A DNA stretch of 5,128 nucleotides. It comes from an uncultured Collinsella sp. (lineage in GTDB: Bacteria; Actinomycetota; Coriobacteriia; Coriobacteriales; Coriobacteriaceae). Positions 1-4,541 of the stretch are shown in pieces (position 1 is the stretch's first letter; every line of letters starts with the position of its first letter). The position numbers and the translations under genes were made by a program. The notes beneath the pieces are model-generated. The model had not been told where the DNA came from. It saw only the letters and a list, made by a program, of their open reading frames with translations, and ran no database searches. The DNA lies in NCBI GenBank assembly GCA_958447915.1, contig CAUDCB010000144.1, positions 1 to 5,128 on the forward strand, in the 5' to 3' direction.

Positions 1-491
1 ACCGCGGGGCATATAAGAACGTGCCTCTATGGGTCGCCGTGAACGACATGACCTTCGGACAGACTTCAAAAATGCTCACGGCGCTCAGGGACAGCGAGAA
101 GGCCAAGATTGCTAAGAGGTTCGGGGTCGGAAACCCGAAAGAACTCTCGTCGTTTATCCGCGTACTCGCCCTCTACAGGAACGTCTGCGCGCATGGAGAG
201 CGTCTCTTCTCCCACAGGTGTCACGTCGAGATTCCTGACACGGCCTTGCACGCCAAGCTCGGCATCGAAAAGATTGGGCCGGATTACGCTTGCGGCAAGG
301 TAGACGTTTTCTCGGCAGTGATCACCCTTCGATACCTCCTTCGCGACGACGAGTTCAAGACATTCAAAGCCAAGCTCGTCAAGTGCGTTAACGGATATTT
401 GTCATTGGATGAAAGTATCGGCGAGGAGCGCCTTCTTGAGGCCATGGGTTTCCCAGCCGAATGGAAGAAGATAACTAGGTATAAAATTTAA
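1..491 (+). CDS. Abi family (Abi_2 / AbiD-AbiF-like) abortive infection protein, C-terminal part
   Basis: The reading frame is open from the left edge, so the start lies outside the window. Codons 3-20 read RGAYKN and run into the GTG at 21, which is therefore probably an internal valine: 'YKN-VPLWVAVNDMTFG' is the usual core of Abi_2 proteins. Counting from that GTG, the segment 'LYRNVCAHGERLF' (residues 51-63) carries R53 and H58, the R-x4-H pattern of HEPN-fold RNases, to which the Abi_2 family is assigned. It is preceded by the typical 'IAKRFGVGN..ELSSFIRVLALYRN' helix. Family members are usually about 300 aa, so roughly the last half is present. Known members give abortive infection against phage, and RNA cleavage is the inferred mechanism. 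It ends at TAA with no gene close behind. I am confident of the family. Substrate, trigger and completeness upstream cannot be seen. Confidence 0.85.
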   Translation, partial: RGAYKNVPLWVAVNDMTFGQTSKMLTALRDSEKAKIAKRFGVGNPKELSSFIRVLALYRNVCAHGERLFSHRCHVEIPDTALHAKLGIEKIGPDYACGKVDVFSAVITLRYLLRDDEFKTFKAKLVKCVNGYLSLDESIGEERLLEAMGFPAEWKKITRYKI

Positions 492-501
492 ATTCGACCC
501 G

Positions 502-527
502 CCTAAAAGTAAATCACTTGTTTTAGG
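502..527. terminator. Possible terminator hairpin after the Abi gene
   Basis: CCTAAAA (502-508) and TTTTAGG (521-527) form a perfect 7-bp stem with a 12-nt loop, 11 nt after the Abi stop codon. GT (509-510) can also pair within the loop. No T-run follows on the plus strand, and the AT-rich stem is weak, so termination is a guess based on position. Confidence 0.3.
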
Positions 528-703
528 AAATTATTGACGACGGAATTGAGCGTCAATCCCTTGGTTCAGGCGCGTTGTGGTTATCGGTTGCCATAATGGA
601 TGCAAGGCGGGGGGTCGGCTGGCTCGGGCGCATTTTTCTTAACGCTCTTCTTACCTGGCATAGCACTCTTGGGCACCGCATATCGTTGCTGAATGGCCCG
701 ATT

Positions 704-829
704 TTCGGAAGTGCGGGTAAAAATTTAAAACCGCCGAGCACAAACTGATTTTTAGCAACAAAACAGCAGATCGCGGAAGCTCGAAACTGGGGTCTGGGCG
801 GCAGATCTCGGTTTCCCCGCACTTTCGGA
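704..829. repeat. Dispersed MITE-like repeat, copy A
   Basis: The ends are imperfect inverted repeats: 704-721 against the reverse complement of 812-829 match at 15 of 18 positions, with the core CGGAAGTGCGGG against CGAAAGTGCGGG. The interior (about 731-811) aligns base for base with copies B and C further right. Shared blocks are CCGCCGAGC, TCGCGGAAGC and CAGATCTCGG. Inside is a hairpin with stem GGTCTG/CAGATC (791-796/802-807) and a 5-nt loop. There is no coding capacity. The short length and inverted ends fit a miniature inverted-repeat element or a structured non-coding RNA repeat. I cannot name a known family. Confidence 0.75.
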
Positions 830-902
830 GATGGCCTGTTGTCAGAGTTCGTGTCTTATAGGAATAATTCAATTCACGCCGCGTTACATCTAGTCTGCTC
901 TT

Positions 903-929
903 TATACTTGGATACCAACACTAAGGAGG
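903..929 (+). promoter_or_regulatory. Candidate -10 box and strong ribosome-binding site of the small gene
   Basis: TATACT at 903-908 matches the -10 consensus at 5 of 6 positions, but no good -35 lies 16-18 bp upstream. AAGGAGG at 923-929 is a full Shine-Dalgarno sequence, 5 nt before the GTG at 935. It fixes the original start of the interrupted gene that follows. Confidence 0.45.
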
Positions 930-934
930 CAGCC

Positions 935-1213
935 GTGCTTTGGAGCTATGTTCAGCTTGATGATGGCACCCAATTTGCCTAACCAGTGACAAGAGTAGAC
1001 GGAACCGTTCGCGTGGCCGTCGAGCGCCCGGTTGACTTTGGCTTTGACCATGCGGAATGCTTCTTGCCTGCGGTCAAATGGTTCAACGTCGAAGGCTTTT
1101 CTGCTGATGACCTCAATTTCTTGACAGAATTTGTTAGATCAAACGCCCCACTTATCTTCGAACTCGCCGAACGCCAGAAAGCCGGAACGGCGGTTTCGGA
1201 ACTGGCCCTCTGA
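935..1213 (+). pseudogene. Small protein gene of unknown function with an in-frame stop at codon 16
   Basis: Translation from the GTG at 935 gives MLWSYVQLDDGTQFA, then TAA (980-982). The same frame continues without further stops from PVTRVDGTVRVAVERPVD to 'RNAPLIFELAERQ'-like sequence, ending at TGA 1211-1213. The two parts read as one protein of about 92 residues. 'DDGTQFA-x-PVTRVDGTVRVAVERP' looks like a continuous beta-rich segment, and the C-terminal part (LNFLTEFVRSNAPLIFELAERQ) looks helical. The second part has its own GTG (986), but no Shine-Dalgarno precedes it, so separate translation is unlikely. A single nonsense change (for example TAC or TAT to TAA) is the simplest explanation. 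Readthrough or a sequencing error are alternatives. I do not recognise the family with certainty. Its size and setting would suit an antitoxin or small accessory protein. Confidence 0.6.
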
Positions 1214-1350
1214 CGTTCTACTGTTGAACGGCAAATAACCCATGATCTCGCCTACCAACAGCTTGCCGCCTTGGGTTAACGAGCGCGATTGCGGGGCTTC
1301 TTGACTCGTCTTGCATCGTTTTCCATTTATTTATATGCTTGTCCCAGAAT

Positions 1351-1384
1351 TTGGTCGTAAGGCGCGACCAGCGGAATCAAAAGA
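1351..1384. repeat. Direct repeat unit 1 with internal hairpin
   Basis: This 34-bp unit matches unit 2 (1403-1436) at 27 of 34 positions. Each unit contains the perfect inverted repeat TGGTCG/CGACCA (here 1352-1357 and 1365-1370) with a 7-nt loop, followed by the shared tail AATCAAAA. The loop bases differ while the stem is identical, which suggests the dyad is the conserved part, either as a protein-binding site or as an RNA stem. The units start 52 bp apart. Confidence 0.6.
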
Positions 1385-1402
1385 AAGCCTACCGAGAAGA
1401 TC

Positions 1403-1436
1403 TTGGTCGCAGAGCACGACCAACGCAATCAAAACA
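1403..1436. repeat. Direct repeat unit 2 with internal hairpin
   Basis: This is the second copy of the 34-bp unit, with TGGTCG at 1404-1409, CGACCA at 1417-1422, a 7-nt loop and the AATCAAAA tail. An 18-bp unrelated stretch separates it from unit 1. Two units with an 18-bp gap do not make a CRISPR array. No third copy was found nearby. Confidence 0.6.
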
Positions 1437-1451
1437 ATGCTCGCGGAGAAG

Positions 1452-1480
1452 GCGCCTTCAATCGTTCTGGTTGAAGGCGC
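1452..1480 (-). terminator. Strong hairpin downstream of the nucleotidyltransferase operon
   Basis: GCGCCTTCAA (1452-1461) and TTGAAGGCGC (1471-1480) are perfect complements with a 9-nt loop, 14 nt past the stop codon of the minus-strand operon. Position and stem strength suggest a transcription terminator or an mRNA 3'-end stabiliser. On the minus strand no T-run follows, so it is not a textbook intrinsic terminator. Confidence 0.5.
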
Positions 1481-1494
1481 GTCATGTATACGTG

Positions 1495-2244
1495 TTATCG
1501 CAAGTAAACGTCCTTCAGCACCTCAACGACCTGTTGCGCCCCAACACCCTTGATCCTGATTGTTTTGGGATCGACGGGGTCCGATTCGTAGACCTCCATG
1601 AAGTGCCTCATGTCAGCAAGAACACCCTCGCTCATGGCGGGACGCTCGTTGCCCGCGAGCAAGGTGGCGAGGCGGCAGACGTCGTTACGGTGCTTCTTTA
1701 CGCTCCTCTCATCGACTGCCTTTCCATCTGCACGCTTGGCAGACAGGTCGAGCCACGCCTTTGCTTTGAAGGGGATTAGTCCCTCGACCGACAGGACAGC
1801 GACGCCGCCCGCCAATACTCTGTTCTCCACGAGCAATTTGTAGTACTCCTCGTCCAGCAGAATCGCAGAAAGACTAGAAACCTCCTCGCCGATGCGTATC
1901 GGCAAAAGGCCGGAATCCCCGTCGCGCAGGTTGATGTCGGTGCGTGCAAATAACTCCAGCATGGCGGGGAAGGCCGGGTCCTTCGGCTTAGAGAACCGGT
2001 AGAACTGCGGCTTCCCGCTACTCTTTTGTTTGTTCTCGTACCCGCCTTCCCGAACAAAGTCCCAGAATACGCGGCCGAACTCAGGCGTCAGCGCCTCCAC
2101 CAGTAGGACTAGATCGAGATCTTTCGTTGCCCTGAAATCTTGCCCGACCTCGCCGAACAGCAGGTCGCAGGCTCCGCCACCGATTAGGACATATTCGCCC
2201 TCGCGGCCCGCGAAGCGTTCCCTGAATTTATCGATTCCCTTCAT
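1495..2244 (-). CDS. AbiEii-like nucleotidyltransferase, putative toxin of a toxin-antitoxin pair
   Basis: From the ATG at 2244 this is a 249-aa protein with the polymerase-beta nucleotidyltransferase signature. 'VLIGGGACDLLF' (residues 19-30) is the glycine-rich motif. 'RATKDLDLVL' (38-47) carries the two metal-binding acids D42 and D44. 'MLELFAR' (95-101) supplies a probable third acid, E97. 'PFKAKAWLDLSAK' (158-170) and 'KHRNDVCRL' (184-192) match the Lys/Arg-rich C-terminal motifs of the AbiEii/DUF1814 group. Known toxins of this group transfer nucleotides to tRNA or otherwise block translation, and that activity is inferred here. An in-frame TTG lies 12 nt further upstream (2256), but the ATG has a GGGG stretch 6 nt before it and is preferred. 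The gene overlaps the end of the regulator gene by 17 bp, so the two are translationally coupled. A plain nucleotidyltransferase without toxin activity remains possible. Confidence 0.75.
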   Translation of the reverse strand: MKGIDKFRERFAGREGEYVLIGGGACDLLFGEVGQDFRATKDLDLVLLVEALTPEFGRVFWDFVREGGYENKQKSSGKPQFYRFSKPKDPAFPAMLELFARTDINLRDGDSGLLPIRIGEEVSSLSAILLDEEYYKLLVENRVLAGGVAVLSVEGLIPFKAKAWLDLSAKRADGKAVDERSVKKHRNDVCRLATLLAGNERPAMSEGVLADMRHFMEVYESDPVDPKTIRIKGVGAQQVVEVLKDVYLR

Positions 2245-3217
2245 AATCAACCCCAAGCACTCGATTCAGGACGTACTCGATTTCGCCCGCGACGCGCGGG
2301 TCGTCCCTCACATCGTCGGGAAGGGATAGGATGGCGGAAAGCGGGTCGACAATACACCCGGGCGCTGGCTCGGGCTCGTAGCGCAGCACCTGCACTACGC
2401 ACGCGGGCTCCTCTGGTTCGTCGAATCCAGCGTTACGTGCACCGGTCGCCAGCCCTAGGACGCGCTCTTGCGCTTTGGTCGCGGTGAAAGTCGGCCAGGG
2501 GTCGTCCTGCAGCATCGAGATCTCACTCAGCGCCGAAACTCCTCCTGGTGGAAGGCCCACATCGGGAACGCGGGTCAGGCGATGCTCCCTTGCGACCGGA
2601 CTTGCCATGTATGGCTCAAGCCGCCGCCACAGCGCCATCTTATTCCGGTCAGGGCGTAGGACCCGTCGGCGCCCTTCGGACACGATGATCGAGGGGTCGA
2701 CAGCAGCGAGTTCATCGAACGCGCGCGAGACGGTCATCTTTGCTACGGCGAGAACGTTCGCCGCCTGAGTTACGTTGGCTCCGTCGAGTTCACCGTAGAG
2801 CGCCATGATGGCGAGACGCTGCGCCTGGGGCGAGAGCGTCTCGACGCTCACCTGCTTACGGTCGCCCGCATGGCTTTTGCCGCCATTCAGAGCGACTCCC
2901 AGGAACGGTAGGTACACCTGCTTGTCTGTAGCTACAAAGGCGAGGCCGGCCTCAAGCATTCGCTCGACCCTATAGCCCGTGGCGCTCTCGAGAGCGAAAG
3001 CCACCGGAATCCCCAGAGCTGTCTCCAGCGTGTTGCGGTGTTTCGCCATGGTCTTCACCGTCGCGTTCTCGATGGGGAAAGCCATCACGAACGGCACGCC
3101 GAAGGCAGTCCACCGCTCAAGGGAGTACAACCCCCTCAGATACAGGGGAAGCCCCGAGACGTCAACGGGCTCACGCTCAACTTTCGAATGCAGCATCTTC
3201 TCAACTAATTCCCGCAT
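2228..3217 (-). CDS. Winged helix-turn-helix regulator, putative antitoxin partner of the nucleotidyltransferase
   Basis: This 329-aa protein is soluble, with no signal peptide or membrane segment. A helix-turn-helix lies at about residues 128-172 ('LSPQAQRLAIMALYG', then 'NVTQAANVLAVAKMTVSRAFDELAA'), with the recognition helix near 159-170, followed by a basic wing 'EGRRRVLRPDRNK' (181-193). The C-terminal half has 'LPPGGVSALSEISML' (222-236) and 'VDPLSAILSLPDD' (290-302), which I associate with MarR-like regulators encoded directly before AbiEii-type nucleotidyltransferases. The frame extends to an ATG at 3259, but the ATG at 3217 has a perfect AAGGAGG (3224-3230) 6 nt upstream and the longer form would run through the operator, so 3217 is chosen. 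By analogy with AbiEi it should neutralise the downstream enzyme and repress its own promoter. It could instead be a regulator of an unlinked process. Confidence 0.7.
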   Translation of the reverse strand: MRELVEKMLHSKVEREPVDVSGLPLYLRGLYSLERWTAFGVPFVMAFPIENATVKTMAKHRNTLETALGIPVAFALESATGYRVERMLEAGLAFVATDKQVYLPFLGVALNGGKSHAGDRKQVSVETLSPQAQRLAIMALYGELDGANVTQAANVLAVAKMTVSRAFDELAAVDPSIIVSEGRRRVLRPDRNKMALWRRLEPYMASPVAREHRLTRVPDVGLPPGGVSALSEISMLQDDPWPTFTATKAQERVLGLATGARNAGFDEPEEPACVVQVLRYEPEPAPGCIVDPLSAILSLPDDVRDDPRVAGEIEYVLNRVLGVDYEGNR

Positions 3218-3223
3218 GCCTCG

Positions 3224-3230
3224 CCTCCTT
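3224..3230 (-). promoter_or_regulatory. Ribosome-binding site that decides the regulator start
   Basis: On the minus strand this reads AAGGAGG and sits 6 nt before the ATG at 3217. It rules in favour of the shorter form over the ATG at 3259. Confidence 0.8.
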
Positions 3231-3249
3231 GTGTAACATGCTATTTTGG

Positions 3250-3278
3250 AATGTAACATTAATGATGTTACAAGGCAA
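3250..3278 (-). promoter_or_regulatory. Predicted promoter of the regulator-nucleotidyltransferase operon
   Basis: On the minus strand TTGCCT (3278-3273, 4 of 6 to the -35 consensus) is separated by exactly 17 bp from TACATT (3255-3250, 4 of 6 to the -10 consensus). Transcription would begin near 3243 and leave a leader of about 25 nt before the ATG. The operator dyad fills the spacer and overlaps the -10, as expected for a repressed promoter. Confidence 0.5.
3252..3272. promoter_or_regulatory. Operator dyad TGTAACAT-N5-ATGTTACA with extra half-sites
   Basis: TGTAACAT (3252-3259) and ATGTTACA (3265-3272) are perfect inverted 8-mers around a 5-bp spacer. The same 8-mer recurs at 3232-3239, and a near copy, AGTTACAT, lies at 3286-3293, so at least four half-sites cluster within 62 bp. 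They lie only upstream of the regulator operon. The likely ligand is the helix-turn-helix protein encoded just downstream, as AbiEi proteins are known to bind inverted repeats in their own promoters. Confidence 0.65.
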
Positions 3279-3342
3279 ACTATTAAGTTACATATAAAGA
3301 CGCCCTGTGTATGCTACCGTTTCAAATCCGGCAAAACCCAAA

Positions 3343-3374
3343 GCGAGTGCAAGTGGCGTGTTCTCCACACTCGC
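3343..3374 (-). terminator. Weak hairpin, possible minus-strand terminator
   Basis: GCGAGTG (3343-3349) and CACTCGC (3368-3374) form a 7-bp stem with an 18-nt loop that can pair internally (GTGG/CCAC). On the minus strand it is followed by a T-rich stretch, TTTGGGTTTT. It could shield the regulator promoter from upstream transcription. This is low-confidence. Confidence 0.25.
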
Positions 3375-3472
3375 CAAGATCGCCGACAGACACTGAATTG
3401 CCATGGCCTTGGTGCTGTTCACACTAGGAAAGCATTCATCGCAATCGCACGCCGTTGTTGTTGTGACTTATT

Positions 3473-3604
3473 TCCGGAAGTGTGTGTGGGGGGGGATCGG
3501 AACCCGCCGAGCGCAACCAAATTTTTACGTACAAAACCGCAGGTCGCGGAAGCATAAAACCAGGGTCTGGTCGACAGATCTCGGTTTTTCCCCGCATTTC
3601 CGAA
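3473..3604. repeat. Dispersed MITE-like repeat, copy B
   Basis: The interior is clearly homologous to copy A: CCGCCGAGC, TCGCGGAAGC, GGGTCTGG and CAGATCTCGG occur in the same order and spacing. The left end is CCGGAAGTGTGTG followed by a run of eight G. The right end is CCCCGCATTTCCG, giving imperfect inverted ends. The internal hairpin GGTCTG/CAGATC (3565-3570/3576-3581) is kept with a different loop. On the minus strand both A and B happen to encode the peptide TEICRPDP, which is a result of DNA similarity rather than a gene. Confidence 0.75.
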
Positions 3605-3611
3605 TTCTCAA

Positions 3612-3740
3612 AACGGAAGTATGCGGCAAATTCCGGAACCCCCGACCACACCGCCCTTTTGGCGCAAAGAAGCCGCAGGTAGAAGCGTTGATGTGCTCCA
3701 GCGTGGTCAACAAGTCTGAATTTTGCCGCATACTTCCGGA
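3612..3740. repeat. Dispersed MITE-like repeat, copy C (diverged)
   Basis: This copy lies 7 bp after copy B in the same orientation. Its ends are a perfect 17-bp inverted repeat (3614-3630 against 3722-3738, CGGAAGTATGCGGCAAA). The interior lines up with copy B in register (GGAACCC..CCGA.C, AGCCGCAGGT, then GTGGTCAACA.GTCT) but is much more diverged, and the internal GGTCTG/CAGATC stem is lost. The younger-looking ends and older-looking interior suggest that the termini are under the stronger constraint. Confidence 0.7.
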
Positions 3741-3807
3741 CTCGAAGAGTCTTAGAAGCCGGTATTGAACTCAAACTCGGTTCCATACACCCTTTTGCTC
3801 TCTGAAT

Positions 3808-3860
3808 ACAGGTATCGCCCTAGCGATAGTTTGCTATACTATCGCTAGGGCGATACCTGT
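3808..3860 (+). promoter_or_regulatory. Nested palindromic operator around an extended -10 promoter
   Basis: The arms 3808-3830 and 3838-3860 are perfect 23-bp inverted repeats around a 7-nt centre. Each arm contains its own smaller dyad: TATCGC-CCTA-GCGATA (3813-3828) and TATCGC-TAGG-GCGATA (3840-3855), so four equal half-sites are present. The centre and arm junction hold TGCTATACT (3832-3840), an extended -10 element (TGN plus 5 of 6 of TATAAT), with no clear -35. Transcription would start near 3847, within the second dyad. Two dimers bound here would cover the -35 zone and the start point. The likely binder is the XRE protein of this operon. A transcript starting further upstream could also fold the arms into a hairpin just before the ribosome-binding site. 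Confidence 0.75.
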
Positions 3861-3872
3861 TAGGAGACTCGC

Positions 3873-4541
3873 GTGGAACTGTGGCATGGTTCTCAGAAGA
3901 TCATTGAGACTCCCCAGATTGGCCTGGGGAAAGTCCATAACGACTATGGACAGGGATTCTATTGCACAGAGAGCCTCAACCTTGCAAGGGAATGGGCATG
4001 CTCTAGGGACGCAGACGGCTTTGTAAATCGATATGAACTCGACATGGCCGATCTCAAGGTACTCGACCTGCTATCGCCGCAATATTCAGTTCTGCATTGG
4101 ATAGCGTTGCTTGTAGAGCATCGTTCTTTTCGCAAGGACACCGCTATCGCCGTGGGGGCATGCGAATACCTTCGCGATCATTTTTTGCCAGATGCTAACG
4201 CTTACGATGTGATTAGAGGATGGCGTGCGGATGACTCGTACTTCAGCTATGCCAGGGCGTTTGTAAACAATACGATCACCATTGACCAGCTCGGTCGAGC
4301 GATGAGGCTCGGCAACCTTGGAGAACAGATTGTGCTCAAAAGCGAGCGCGCGTTTAAGAGCATTCGTTTTGCTGGATTTGAACGTGCGCCACAAGCTCTA
4401 TATGGCCCATTGGCCAAGGACCGAGATGAGTTGGCAAGGGCGCAGTATCGGGAATTGCTTACCGAAAACCCGTTTGAGGGAATTCGTATCGTCGATATCG
4501 TTCGAGAGGGGATGACAGAAAATGACCCACGCCTACAGTGA
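3873..4541 (+). CDS. DUF3990 domain protein, ADP-ribosyltransferase-like putative toxin
   Basis: The protein has 222 aa from GTG at 3873, preceded by AGGAG (3862-3866) with a 6-nt gap. The start 'LWHGS' (residues 3-7, H5), 'DYGQGFYCTES' (24-34, Y30), 'YDVIRGWRADDSYF' (111-124) and 'GNLGEQIVLKSERA' (147-160) are the hallmark blocks of DUF3990. I recall this family as grouped with ADP-ribosyltransferase folds. On that reading H5, Y30 and E151 or Q152 would be the H-Y-E/Q active-site set for NAD use (inference). No signal peptide or membrane segment is visible, so it acts in the cytoplasm. Its end overlaps the XRE gene by 20 bp, so the two are co-translated. The pairing with a DNA-binding partner and the dyad operator suggest a toxin-antitoxin module. 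The target is unknown, and a non-toxic enzyme role is possible. Confidence 0.82.
   Translation: MELWHGSQKIIETPQIGLGKVHNDYGQGFYCTESLNLAREWACSRDADGFVNRYELDMADLKVLDLLSPQYSVLHWIALLVEHRSFRKDTAIAVGACEYLRDHFLPDANAYDVIRGWRADDSYFSYARAFVNNTITIDQLGRAMRLGNLGEQIVLKSERAFKSIRFAGFERAPQALYGPLAKDRDELARAQYRELLTENPFEGIRIVDIVREGMTENDPRLQ

Larger units (their letters stand above)
492..934. other. Intergenic region without a supported gene
   Basis: This 443-bp stretch has only short open frames with no good ribosome-binding site. The minus-strand frames near 553-872 gain their length from the dispersed repeat at 704-829. It holds the weak hairpin at 502-527, a small inverted repeat TTGACG/CGTCAA (534-539/551-556), the first copy of the dispersed repeat, and a candidate -10 box just before the small gene at 935. 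Confidence 0.6.
3218..3872. other. Divergent intergenic region between the two operons
   Basis: No gene is supported in these 655 bp. The region holds the operator and promoter of the minus-strand operon (3224-3293), a small hairpin at 3343-3374, repeat copies B and C (3473-3740) and the palindromic promoter of the plus-strand operon (3808-3872). Both long opposing frames across 3403-3786 are by-products of the repeats. Confidence 0.6.

Noticed and set aside
553..872. Minus-strand open frames in the first intergenic region
   Set aside because: They lack a convincing ribosome-binding site, have skewed composition (Pro, Arg, Cys-rich) and are explained by repeat copy A.
1351..1436. CRISPR array
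   Set aside because: There are only two units, with an 18-bp gap, 7 mismatches between units and no cas gene in the window.
1339..1779. A 146-aa plus-strand frame over the 3' end of the nucleotidyltransferase gene
   Set aside because: It is an antisense shadow of a gene with clear catalytic motifs. The peptide is low in recognisable pattern, and its start lies in the hairpin repeat region.
2228..3259. Longer regulator starting at the ATG at 3259
   Set aside because: The extra 14 residues would be encoded across the operator and predicted -10, whereas the ATG at 3217 has a perfect ribosome-binding site.
3311..3335. tRNA 3' end or attachment site, suggested by TTTCAAATCCGG
   Set aside because: The flanking bases do not form a 5-bp T-stem, there is no acceptor or anticodon arm upstream, and no integrase is present.
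3436..3786. A 116-aa minus-strand open frame, and an opposing 121-aa plus-strand frame at 3403-3768
   Set aside because: Both frames run through repeat copies B and C. Neither has a ribosome-binding site, and the protein similarity to the frame at 651-872 follows from the repeated DNA in non-coding positions as well.
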